Assembly (NCBI RefSeq): GCF_014898055.3
Contig: NW_023601433.1
Coordinates: forward strand, 22,371,641-22,435,640
Source of the DNA: Talpa occidentalis
Taxonomy: Eukaryota > Chordata > Mammalia > Eulipotyphla > Talpidae
DNA length: 64,000 nt
Reading direction: 5' to 3'
Notes under the pieces: generated by a model
Told to the model about the DNA's origin: nothing
Databases searched by the model: none
The model's input: the letters and a program-made list of their open reading frames with translations, nothing else
Shown: positions 11,351 to 22,037 of the stretch, one piece after another
Position numbering within the stretch: position 1 is the stretch's first letter
Layout of the letters: each line of letters begins with the position of its first letter
Program-made: the position numbers and the translations under genes

Positions 11351-12639
11351 AAAATGAAAAAGTAGTGCTAAAGAATTCTAATTTTTTTTTTATATTTTGT
11401 ACTGAGATGTAATTATGATTTTGATGATCTCAGAAGAAATAGATCTTAAAAGTGTTGAGTCAGTTTACATCAATTACCCTCACGGATGCAGTATTAAAGT
11501 AGCAAAATAATTTAAATAAAATGCCATGTTGAGCTTAATAATACTCAACACCAAAACAATTTTAACTTTAAGTTACAGCATTTTAAATCAATTTTTAAAT
11601 AAATTTTAGTAAAAATTTTTGTGTTTCTCAAATTGAAAAAATTACTCAAGGATGAAGTGTCTTTCTTCTCATTGAGACCCCGCCATTTGGGTCCTTGACT
11701 CTCCCGTCCTCCTACCTCCCCAGGCCCTACTTTCTGTCTTCTCCTCTCCCATCCTTTTCTCCTTTACCTCCCACTTCTCGTCCTATCGCATTGGGAATTG
11801 TGTGTTCTTTATAAAGATGACCAATGACTTCCTCTTGCCCACCCAAATAGATATTTTCCAGCTCAGTTTTTGGCTTAAGAGGCTTTTCTTTGTTGCATTT
11901 GAAAATGAACGAATGCATTGACTGTCGTATAATTTTGCTAAAATAATACCCATTTTCCCCTAGTCCTCTTCATACAACTGACCATTTCCTTCCTTCTCTC
12001 TTCTGTGGGTTCCTCTTTCTCTGCTCATCCATTTCCAGTCTCCAGGGTTTTGCTTTTGATCCCTGCTCTTTCCCCTCTCCATTGCTCTCTAGAAGATCAC
12101 GTTCATTCCATAGTCTTAACTCCTCCCATATATCAATGGCTCTCAAATGTATATTGCCAACCCAGAATTCTGGACTGCTGAGCAAACTCGCCAAGTAACT
12201 CCCTGTGTCTGCCCCAGTGCTATTGCAAAGGGAACACATCCAATCCAGGATCATCTTTATTCTGCTCACCCACTGGCTTAATGCCATCTCTTAACTGAGT
12301 TTCGCAAGTATGACATCTAGATATCCTTGACTCTTTCTTCTCCTCCTAACCCCACCACCCCCAAATCAAGTGGACTGCTCTACAATTTAGCCCATGAGTC
12401 ATATGGTGTTGCCACCAAAATATTTCTTAGATTCATCTCTACTTCCATGTACTTATTTAAAGTTTTACTCAGTCATCTTTGTTGTAGCATACTCAAAAGC
12501 CCATTCATTGATATCTTGGCCTTGTTCTCTTTTCAAGCTGAACTAGGCATAGCCTCCTACACCCATGATTTATCTCTAGTCACAATCTGACCCCATCACA
12601 CCCTGCTTACCACTTCTGAATGATGTCCTGTCACCTACA

Positions 12640-12815
12640 GCACTGGTTTTCAATCCTGGCTAAACAGAGACTCAATCATCTGAGAGAGCTTCTGAAAATG
12701 AAGCCTAAGCTATAGGTTAGCCCAGTTAATTCGGCATCTCCAGGGGGTGGGGCCTAGGATTCAATTCGGCATGTCCCTAGGTGATGCTAGTGTACAGCCA
12801 GGGTGGAGACACAGG
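12640..12815. mobile_element. MER5-like hAT nonautonomous DNA transposon
   Basis: Starts agcactggttttcaatcctg and ends gtgtacagccagggtggag, with an internal ctccagggggtggggccta. This is the near-palindromic layout of MER5/Charlie elements, recognised from memory. Confidence 0.75.
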
Positions 12816-12879
12816 AACCCAAAAGGTCAAGTTCTGCGCTGAGACTCTCTTTTAATTTCTCTGGCTATTGCCTGCCGAG

Positions 12880-13250
12880 TATCTTTCTGTTATGGTAACT
12901 AACTTTTAGTCATTTCCTGCCAATCTCAACTCATGCTGTCTCCTCTGCTAAACTACTCTCCCTGGCTGGCTGTTCCTCTTATTTTCAAAGACTGAGTCCA
13001 GTCATCACCTTCTCTTAGGAGTCTTCCCTGACACCATCTTCATGGCCTGGCTGGATAGACTCCCCTTTTCTGTGTGACCCCAAGATCCTGCATTCCTCTC
13101 AATTATCGTCTTCGTAAGACCATTTTATAATTATCTCTTGATTGCCTCCCACAAAAGAAAGTTTCTTGAGGGCAAGGGGGTTGTGACTCACTTTTTATCT
13201 TAGCACCTGGCAAAGAATAGGCATTCAGATATTTGAATGAATCAGTTGAA
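12880..13250 (+). mobile_element. LINE-2 3' end fragment
   Basis: Layout typical of L2 3' ends: ggagtcttccctgacacca, gaaagtttcttgagggcaag and atttgaatgaatcagttgaa in that order. Confidence 0.75.
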
Positions 13251-13742
13251 AGGTAAATGCCTCCATATCATTTTGGTAATATCTAAATAAAAATTAACTT
13301 TAATAAATGATAATTACATAGTACTTTCTCAGCAACTCAAATCAGGGCTATTTTAAATTTAGTTTTACTGAAGCAACAAATATAATGATGAGATAGATGA
13401 CTACTGAGGTGTGCTCAAATTCAGAAATAAATCCCCCATGATGCATAGTCTGCAATTACCAGTATCATGCAATGTGCCCAGAAATTCCTCAGCACCACAT
13501 AGCTGCCCCACCTCCAGCACAACTGGAAACCTTGATGACCCACCCCCTTCCTTCAGTGGGGGACCATAGAAGCCATTAAGAAAGAGAGGTGGGCTTTCCC
13601 TTTAGTCACGTGGACAAGACCTTCAAATTCAAAGATGGAGAAGACCCTTTGACCAAGTTACTCCTGGAAACATTAAGAAGTGACACTATTGAGCTAGAAA
13701 GTAACATGCTGAGGAAAAGTTCATTCATGGAAAGTCTTTTAC

Positions 13743-13838
13743 CTGATTCAATTTTGTTAAGTATTTTTCTTGCACATTGTACAAAGGCTTCTTCTACATT
13801 CTCCCCTGTTAGTGCGCTTGTTTCCAAAAACATCAGTT
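13743..13838 (-). CDS. RAB4A: RAB4A coding exon 6
   Basis: Encodes residues 149-180, [10 protein letters not shown] through KILNKIES. It contains the ETSAL (G5) motif that contacts the guanine base. The exon opens with AA, completing the Glu codon whose G comes from exon 5, and ends with a single G that joins GT of exon 7 to give Gly181. The acceptor is TTTTAG at 13839 onward; the donor is G|GTAAAAG at 13736-13742. The 96-base length and phase 1-in, 1-out pattern keep the frame. Confidence 0.96.
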
Positions 13839-15428
13839 CTAAAATTGACATCAAACAAAATAAAAAGCCATATTTAGAGGATCATCATATTATTCAATTA
13901 TCAACAGCCTGGCTAGTGTTCCCTTAGAACAGCAGATGAAATGTAATTTCTTACATAAAACCATGCATTTATGCCAATGAAAAACCAATACGTGTCAATA
14001 TATTTTTTTAAATGTTGGAAGAATTATAACCTTTTTTGAAAAGTAATGAGTAGCTTGTGCTGGCACTAAGGTCTGCAAGAAACTTCGCAAACAGCAGTGC
14101 TTGGTAAGGAAGCAGGCTGGCTGGATCCAGCTGTCAATATAAGTAGTATTTCCTTCTCCAAATTATTTTTATATATCTATATCTATCTATATGACCTACA
14201 TGCATTTACATATTGGCAGGGACTATGGTGCAAACTGTCATTCTGATCACCAGGAGGGTCCAAACCAACTCCCCTTTCCTCCACCCCCAGGGACCTGTCT
14301 ATGGTCCTAAGGCAGCCTCAGCCTCCCTAGGCTTGCGTGTCCTTTCTTATAAAAATGAATTTAAGTGACTGCTACACTCCTTCTGAGCATTAACATTCTA
14401 TGCTTTTGTATTTCTAGTTTCCTTACAAAGTCATGGCAGCTTATGTTTTTCTCACATTTATTTTCTTAACAGAAAGCCAGTCGATGTGTAAGAATATATA
14501 TTGGTAGTCCTGGAGTCCAACTGAAAATTGTTATTAGGATATTTCAATTTTTTTTTTTTTTTAATAGAGGCATGTTTTATTTATTTATTTATTTGTTTGT
14601 TTGTTTTGTTTATACATGCACTGGGTACAGGCAGAAGCGTGGGAGGGTGAGAGAATTCACCAGAGCCAGAGCGGGGAGCAGAGCAGGCAGAAGGACCGAA
14701 GTACACTGCTGAGGGGAGCAGCGGGCGGCAGGAGAGGTCTGCGCGCCATGTGGGACCCTCCTCCAGTGGCCGGGGAGCAGCCGGGGATCGAACCGGCGCC
14801 GCAGAGGCCACGGGCAGCATCGCAACCCAGCGCTCAACCACTGCGCCACCGGGGAGGCCCTAGGATATTTCAATTTTTGAGTGGCTCTAAAAATGAAAAT
14901 TACTGAAAATAACTGAATCCTTATTTTATTATCTATATGCAAACATCAATTTTGTGTCACCCTCATGTATTCTATATGGAAGTTGACAAAAGCTTCAAAA
15001 GCATCAATGCCCAAATGACTTAAGCTTAATGTAATAAAGCCAATTACCTTCTTTTTTATTTAAATGTACTATTTTACCAACTTAACCTCAAATTACATTC
15101 AGTAAAAAAGATGAGATCATTTGATTAGAACCTTTAAAAATTGTTGTAAAATTTCACTTGAAACCAAGACCAATAATATCCAAAGATCCTACACTGAAAA
15201 GTCATTAGCAAATATGAATGCATTTGCTTTTTACATTATAATAACTTTGCGGGTAGAATGCAATACAGTGAAAACATAGTAAATAAGTCTACACATATAG
15301 TAAAGACAGAAGTTACACATTTCTTAATATAGTTCACACTTAACACTCCAGTTAATGTTTTAAATTCAAAGCAATATTGCCCCGAGATATGCATTTGAAA
15401 AGCAGCAATAGGTAAAGAGGTCACTTGC
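13839..15428 (-). other. RAB4A intron 5 with GC-AG ends
   Basis: A 1.6 kb intron whose donor, read on the minus strand, is G|GCAAGTGA, and whose acceptor is TTTTAG. GC-AG introns are a known minor class of U2-type introns. A young SINE occupies 14553-14860; the rest is AT-rich unique sequence. Confidence 0.85.
14553..14860 (-). mobile_element. tRNA-derived SINE, young subfamily
   Basis: Full-length copy in intron 5 with perfect 18 bp duplications taggatatttcaattttt at 14535-14552 and 14861-14878. The long tail contains (AAAC)n and (AAAT)n. Confidence 0.97.
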
Positions 15429-15583
15429 CGTTTTCTTGAGCAAACCTGGAGGCTTCTAGGAAGGTGACTTCCCGATCAGCGTCCAGGTCCTTCTTGTTCC
15501 CGCAGAGGATGATCACGATGTTCTGACTCGCTAGCATTCTGGCATCTGTTAACCAATTAGTAAGCGCATTGTAGGTTTCTCGG
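15429..15583 (-). CDS. RAB4A: RAB4A coding exon 5
   Basis: Encodes residues 97-148, [12 protein letters not shown]... to ...SRFAQEN, including the NKKD guanine-specificity motif (126-129). The acceptor is ATGCAG ending at 15584. The exon starts with C, which completes a Ser codon begun by AG in exon 4. The reading frame requires the exon to end at 15429 (AACG), making the donor GCAAGT rather than GT. The nearest GT, four bases further on, would shift the frame into exon 6. Confidence 0.96.
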
Positions 15584-15959
15584 CTGCATAATATAAGATT
15601 GTGAAAATAATACATGTATTTTATAAAACCAGCAACTCATTCCAGTCACTCACACTACTCACACTGCTTTTAAGCATGTCAGGGGAGTGCCAACAACCTC
15701 GAAGGTAACTCGGACAACGCTGAGGTCAAGTGCACACCACAGGCTTGGCTTCATTTTGTTTCCAGAAAAATGAAACAGCAAGTCAGACATTTTGTTGCTT
15801 GATGTTTCCCGGATGGGGTGCAAAAAGAAAGAGAAATTCCTGCATCGTTTTAAATACTGAGTGCTCCATAAGTGCAGCAGGGCGAGGCTCAGCGGCTGAC
15901 GGCACCCGCAGCACATCTGCCTGTGCGGTGCTCTGTGTCGTGGGGATTTACTGCCTCCA

Positions 15960-16100
15960 TTCTCTCTAAGGACTCGTGACACAGACTCGCTATCCTCTCC
16001 CTTTTCTGCACTGAGACCCAGCGAGGTTAAGTTCCCCAAAGTTGCCCAAGCAGAGACCAGGTCTGTGGACTCGGAACTAACTCTCAGACTTGTTGCTCCA
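15960..16100 (+). mobile_element. MIR-like SINE fragment
   Basis: Contains gcgaggttaagttccccaaa and agttgcccaagcagagacca, resembling the MIR core in plus orientation. In intron 4. Confidence 0.6.
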
Positions 16101-16359
16101 GCCTCCATGTCTAAGGACAGTTCACACCATGGGAGCCTGGAGACTTTGACGGCAGCGAGCTGAGACTTTCGGCCCCTGGTAAAGCCTGGCAGCTGCCCAC
16201 CTCCTCCCAGGGTACCCCACAGCACCCGGTCCTGGACTCAGACTGGGTGGGTGTCACAGCAGCAGGCTCTCTCACTGGACAGTTTCAACCAAAAGGGACC
16301 GCCCTCCCCATGCTCTATCACACAGATTTATGGTGATGCTGAAAAAAAACAACCAAAAA

Positions 16360-16510
16360 CTAGAGACCAGTGCTGTCTGATGGGATTTCTGTGAGGACAG
16401 GAATGTTCTATCATCAGCACTGTCCAGTATGGCTACCACCGGCCACAAGTGGCTACCGAGGGACTGAACTTTCAGCTGAACTGCAACATGTGGGTGATAG
16501 TTACACATAA
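16360..16510. mobile_element. hAT-like DNA transposon fragment
   Basis: cagtgctgtctgatgggatt, gcactgtccagtatggctac and ggccacaagtggctaccgag follow the order of a common old nonautonomous hAT element. Family name not assigned. Confidence 0.55.
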
Positions 16511-16994
16511 GGATTCAGAGCCCTGTGATGGACAGAGGTTTTCTATTAACCAATGGACCGCCCAGTAATCTCAGGATTAGTGCACGATCATCGCGTCTCC
16601 AAATAACAGACAGGGAGGCGCCATGGAGCTGAGGACCTGCCCCGAGACCCCACTCCATGCGTCACCCTGAACTGGGATCTGAACCCAGGTGATAGCAGCC
16701 CAGACTGTGCCCTCAACCTTAATCACCGTGATTAATTCTAGTAATTAAAGCCTGTGGGAATCTTCAGGCAAGTGTCAAAGCATCCTGTGAAGCACAATAA
16801 ACAGTGGGGCGCTTTGACAAGCGTTCCTTTACATGGTAAGGCAGCTATTTCTAATACCTCTAAGAGCCCAAGTGGAAGGGCAGACGGGCTTCCTGATTCC
16901 CAGCCCCGCCACCCACCACACACAGTACCCTGGACAGGGCGGTATGCGCTTGGGCAGCGGGTGGGGGGCTCCTTCCATGGGGCGTGTGTATTAC

Positions 16995-17057
16995 CTGGTG
17001 ATGTCATAGACCAGGAGGGCGCCAGCTGCTCCTCTGTAGTAGCTTCTTGTCACAGAC
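16995..17057 (-). CDS. RAB4A: RAB4A coding exon 4
   Basis: A 63-base exon encoding residues 76-96, RSVTRSYYRGAAGALLVYDI, the switch II region and following strand and helix. It begins with G after a TTGCAG acceptor, completing Arg76, and ends ACCAG at the donor GTAATAC. Both junctions are phase 2, so the exon is a multiple of three and could be skipped without a frameshift, although skipping would remove part of the GTPase core. Confidence 0.96.
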
Positions 17058-20000
17058 CTGCAAGAGTCGTCACACCGCCTTTACTTCAGACCATGCTGGT
17101 TCTGGACTACCGAGCATCATCCTCCCAGACAAAAGCACCCTCTTTGCTTTGCAAACCACAACACAGGGATGGACAGACATCTCTTTAAAAGAGAAATGAC
17201 TCAAAGATATATGAATGATGAGTATGCGTGAGGAGCAATTCTGTCCAAAGTCTGGTCACAGAAATGATGGGGAGGTGGGATGTTAGCAAGCAGGGGATTC
17301 TCGAAAAAGGCACACAGAGCTCTGCCCTAAGCACTCAGTTCTACGTGGCTTCCTCTGGGGGTTCCTTCTCCCCGCTCCTGCCCTGCTGCCCTCTGCTTCA
17401 CCCAGGGAAAGGCTAAGTCCACAGCTGAAACGCCATCCTCCAAGCACCAACCTGCTGCCATGGGCCTCTCCTCCTCCTCTCTTGCTCCTCCCCATTATGA
17501 AAAAGGACATCTTGCTTTTCCTAACTCAACTGAGCCACAGAGAACATTTTATTTCTTCTCGGGGACTGTCTTCCTTTCATTAATACACTTTCTCCCCAAC
17601 ATTACCAGCCTCTCCCTTTTTTTGTTAGTTTTTTTCATTAGCAGAATAAAATTTGCTCTGGCGCCTCCCATCTTAAAAAACAAGGTATGCTATGCTACAC
17701 CATCCTTCCAGCTACTTCTCTACAAAAGAATTGTCTACCAGCTGCCCCCCCTGCCCCCCCCACCCCCGGTGTCCCTCTCTGCTACTCCATAGAAACAGCC
17801 GGTGGGGCAATGCGGACTTGTGTCTGAACCCAGGAGCATTTCTCTGTCCCTCCTTGCTCCTCTCTGAGGTTCCACCCCCCCCCTCCCTCTTCTGCTTCTG
17901 CCCTGTTCATAGCAAACCTCCCCAAAGGCTGGGGCCTGGCTTCTCAGTTCTACTAATGTTTGACTCAGATGTAATCTTCAGCACAGACGACTTCTGGTAA
18001 GATCCAACTGTTGCCAATACCTCCACGTGACTGCCTAATTAACATGTCAAAATGAACATTTATAAGACAGTCCTCTTCAGTTCCTACCAGTCTGGTCCAC
18101 CCTTGGGAGTGGGGGTGGGCATTGCTGTCCACACTGGAATCTGCTTATCTTCCGTTCCTCTTCCATGTCTGATCTGTAGGCAGGGTCTGTCTCTCTAACT
18201 AACCATGTCCCACCTGCTGCACATCTACTGTGACTAGCAGTGCCTCGTCCACCCACAGGTCTCTGCCAGGCCCCTGCAGCTGCCAGTCAGAGTCCCCACT
18301 GCTGCAGATGTCCCGCAGCCCAGTCTCTGCAGCAGTGGACTGCTCCTCGAGGCAAACTGTGCTGGGGGCTAGTTTGCCCAATGGCCAATGAGCTTGTCAA
18401 CCACGCCTCTGTGCTGAAAGCTTGGTGATAAAAAGCCCTAACAGTGGGGTTCAGGCAGCCTGTAGGTGGGTGGACACTGGGAGGTGCTGAGAGGGTGGTG
18501 CCCAGAGGCAGGCAGCTCAGCACTGGCTCTCAGTGCTCCCCCTGGGCAGAGCTTCCCTGGGGTGCTTCCAAAGTCTATCCTTAGAATAACCCGGGAACAG
18601 TAAACAGAGTGCTTTCCTGAGTTCTGGCGAGTTCTAGTAAATTGTGGGACTTTTTTTCAAAAGTAATTTAAACCAAAGCAATACATGAACACAGTGATAA
18701 GGCTGAAGGTTGCTAAATGGCTGAAGATCAAACACCCCCCTCTCCTGCCTCGACTTCCCTGTGAGACCTGCCTCTCCCCCCCAGGCAAGTACACCCCTTT
18801 GGGATTTTTTTTCTTGGCTCAAGTCATTAAGAGAGTACATGTCAAACACCTGTGTGCCAGGCACTATTCTGACTCTCAACAAACAAAAAATGCAAAAATT
18901 TCTATTTGCATCTAACAGTCATTCTTCTGGTATTTGCTCCCATTTCTCTACGAAGTGCTTATGAAACTATTTGTTAATTAAGGGTTTATTGGATTCCTGC
19001 TTTGAGGGGAATCTTTAGCTGACACGGCCCTTTCCTTTCCAGGCCTCACTCCACAGGCAGCAGCAGCAGCGTGTGAAGCTGCCAAGTGCCCTTTCCTGTT
19101 CTCACAGCTGGCTGCCTCAGTCCCTCGTTCTGCGTCCCACCTCCTGCTGTTGGAGTATATCCTGAGATTCTTAAGAAAGACTTTGTGTGAAAAAACTTTT
19201 GTGTCTCCCCCAGTCTTGCATGTCTGAAGGCATTTTGGTTTTACTCTTACACTTAATAAGTAGTCTGGCTAAAGTGAGACTCTTTAGTTGGAAAACATTT
19301 TTCTGTGCTGAGTTTTGAAGTCTCTGTGCGCTCCCAGCTGTGCTGCTTGACCAGTTCCATGTCATTCCGGCATCTAACCCTCTATATGGGAACGTCGCTC
19401 CCCTCTCCTTTTGGAATCTTTTGTGTCTTCCTCCCTGATGTGCTGAAATCTCAAACATGCCCAGGCCTGGGTATTTGGTGTCACGTGGGCCAAATTCCTT
19501 CACCTGCTGCTCTCTTTGTTTTCCCCGGGGCCTCTCTTCTGGAACCTGATGGCCAAGCACTGATGGGGCCGCTGTGTCAATCTGCAAGATCCTTATGTTG
19601 TCTCTCCCCCTCTCCCTCTCAAGACTCTCACTTAATTTCTGGACGATGATGATGACTACTCTATTACCTTGGCTGTTTTTTTCAAATATAATTTTGTTCT
19701 TATTATTGAAATGTTATCTCTGCTCTCTTATTTCTGAAGATACTTTTTAATGTTTTTTTCCTATTCCCCCAAGTTCTGATTTTTCTTTATTTCTTATTTA
19801 TTTTCTTTGTCCTGGGGGCTCCTTTTATTTTGGAAGCTTTCTTTAAAAGGCTTGTGATCCTTGGCTGATCATTTCTATTTAAGAACAAGGGATGAAAATG
19901 TCTAAAGAAGCTTGTTATGTGTGGGCTGGAGGCTTCACTATAAGACACTGGACAGAAATTGGGCTGTTTTACAGTGAAGCGCCAAATATGAGTATCTTTA

Positions 20001-20120
20001 TTTCCTTTTGTTATAGGGCAGCCCCGATATTGAACGGGTTGCCTGGCTGTGGGTCCTCACCCACGCGCTTACAAGGGACTTATTAATACTCCACTACAGA
20101 CACACACAAAAGGTTAATAA

Positions 20121-22010
20121 GGAGCAGCACCCACCGCTGGGGCAGACCGGGCGTGCAGGGGAGCGCGTCGCCGGCACCGGCATTTTGCAGCAGGGACCCT
20201 TCTTGCTGGAGACTGTGTGAACCCAGCAGAAGGCTCACCAAGGAGACAGAGGTTTAGCTGGGAGGCTTGCCCACACCGGGCACCTTCTAGCCTGCAGTTC
20301 CAGCCCAGAGGGGAGCAGCACCCACCACTGGGGCAGACCGGGCGTGCAGGGGAGCTGTTCCTGCATCGCCATTTTGCAGCAGGGATCTTTCTTGCTGGAG
20401 ACTGTGTGAACCAGCAGAAGGCTCACCGAGGAGACAGAGGTAAGCTGGGAGGCTTGCCCATGCTGGGCGCCTTCTAGCCTGCAGTTCCAGCCCAGAGGGG
20501 AGCAGCACCCACCGCTGGGGCAGACCGGGCGTGCAGGGGAGCTCGTTCCCGCATCGCCATTTTGCAGCAGGGACCTTTCTTGCTGGAGACTGTGTGAACC
20601 CAGCAGAAGGCTCACCAAGGAGACAGAGGTAAGCTGGGAGGCTTGCCCATGCTGGGTGCCTTCTAGCCTGCAGTTCCAGCCCAGAGGGGAGCAGCACCCA
20701 CCGCTGGGGCAGACCGGGCGTGCAGGGGAGCGCGTCGCCGGCACCGGCATTTTGCAGCAGGGACCCTTCTTGCTGAAGACTGTGTGAACCCAGCAGAAGG
20801 CTCACCAAGGAGACAGAGGTTTAGCTGGGAGGCTTGCCCACACCGGGCACCTTCTAGCCTGCAGTTCCAGCCCAGAGGAGAGCAGCACCCACCGCTGGGG
20901 CAGACCGGGCGTGCAGGGGAGCTGTTCCTGCATCGCCATTTTGCAGCAGGGATCTTTCTTGCTGGAGACTGTGTGAACCAGCAGAAGGCTCACCAAGGAG
21001 ACAGAGGTAAGCTGGGAGGCTTGCCCATGCTGGGCGCCTTCTAGCCTGCAGTTCCAGCCCAGAGGGGAGCAGCACCCACCGCTGGGGCAGACCGGGAGTG
21101 CAGGGGAGCGCGTCGCCGGCACCGGCATTTTGCAGCAGGGACCCTTCTTGCTGGAGACTGTATGAACCCAGCAGAAGGCTCACCGAGGAGACAGAGGTTA
21201 AGCTGGGAGGCTTGCCCACACCGGGCACCTTCTAGCCTGCAGTTCCAGCCCAGAGGGGAGCAGCACCCACCGCTGGGGCAGACTGGGCGTGCAGGGGAGC
21301 TCGTTTCCGCATCGCCATTTTGCAGCAGGGACCTTTCTTGCTGGAGACTGTGTGAACCCAGCAGAAGGCTCACCAAGGAGACAGAGGTAAGCTGGGAGGC
21401 TTGCCCATGCCGGGCGCCTTCTAGCCTGCAGTTCCAGCCCAGAGGGGAGCAGCACCCACCGCTGGGGCAGACTGGGCGTGCAGGGGAGCTCGTTCCCGCA
21501 TCGCCATTTTGCAGCAGGGACCTTTCTTGCTGGAGACTGTGTGAACCAGCAGAAGGCTCACCAAGGAGACAGAGGTAAGCTGGGAGGCTTGCCCATGCTG
21601 GGCGCCTTCTAGCCTGCAGTTCCAGCCCAGAGGGGAGCAGCACCCACCGCTGGGGCAGACCGGGCGTGCAGGGGAGCGCGTCACCAGCACCGGCATTTTG
21701 CAGCAGGGACCCTTCTTGCTGGAGACTGTGTGAACCCAGCAGAAGGCTCACCGAGGAGACAGGTTAAGCTGGGAGGCTTGCCCACACCGGGCACCTTCTA
21801 GCCTGCAGTTCCAGCCCAGAGGGGAGCAGCACCCACCGCTGGGGCAGACCGGGCGTGCAGGGGAGCGCGTCCCTGGCTCTGGCATTTTGCAGCAGGGACC
21901 CTTCTTGCTGGAGACTGTGTGAACCCAGCAGAAGGCTCACCGAGGAGACAGAGCAGGGACCTGTCTTTGCTGGAGACTTGTGAACCCAGCAGAAGTTCCC
22001 CAGAGGAGCC
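20121..22010 (+). repeat. Ten tandem ~189 bp L1 promoter monomers
   Basis: Units begin with ggagcagcacccaccgc at 20121, 20312, 20499, 20688, 20879 (variant), 21066, 21257, 21446, 21634 and 21823, giving spacings of 187-191 bases. The last unit grades into a tether with a diverged partial duplication ending before ORF1. Each unit is GC-rich with CpGs, and many carry a CGCCATTTT sequence resembling a YY1 core. Tandem monomers acting as promoter units are established for mouse L1. A promoter role here is inference from position. Confidence 0.95.
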
Positions 22011-22037
22011 AGTGGTGAGCTGGGAAGGTCGCCCAAG

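Larger units (their letters stand above)
10175..13742 (-). other. RAB4A intron 6
   Basis: A 3.6 kb intron with GT-AG ends. From left to right it holds a SINE at 10201-10478 directly upstream of the exon 7 acceptor, L1M-like 3' fragments between about 10500 and 11350, pyrimidine-rich sequence of uncertain origin at 11640-12300, an hAT/MER5-like element at about 12640-12815 and an L2 3' fragment at about 12880-13250. Confidence 0.85.
15584..16994 (-). other. RAB4A intron 4
   Basis: A 1.4 kb intron. It contains a MIR-like segment around 15960-16100, a DNA-transposon-like segment around 16360-16510 and a second MIR-like segment around 16590-16740. An open frame of 188 residues on the minus strand (15659-16225) crosses these repeats and has no recognisable domain. 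Confidence 0.8.

Noticed and set aside
15659..16225. 188-residue minus-strand frame in intron 4 as an alternative RAB4A exon
   Set aside because: Covers MIR-like sequence and is not joined by evident splice sites in phase with the Rab frame.
20121..22010. Regularly spaced repeats as a CRISPR array
   Set aside because: Units are ~189 bp and contiguous, without short repeats separated by unique spacers, and they form the 5'UTR of an L1 in a mammalian genome.
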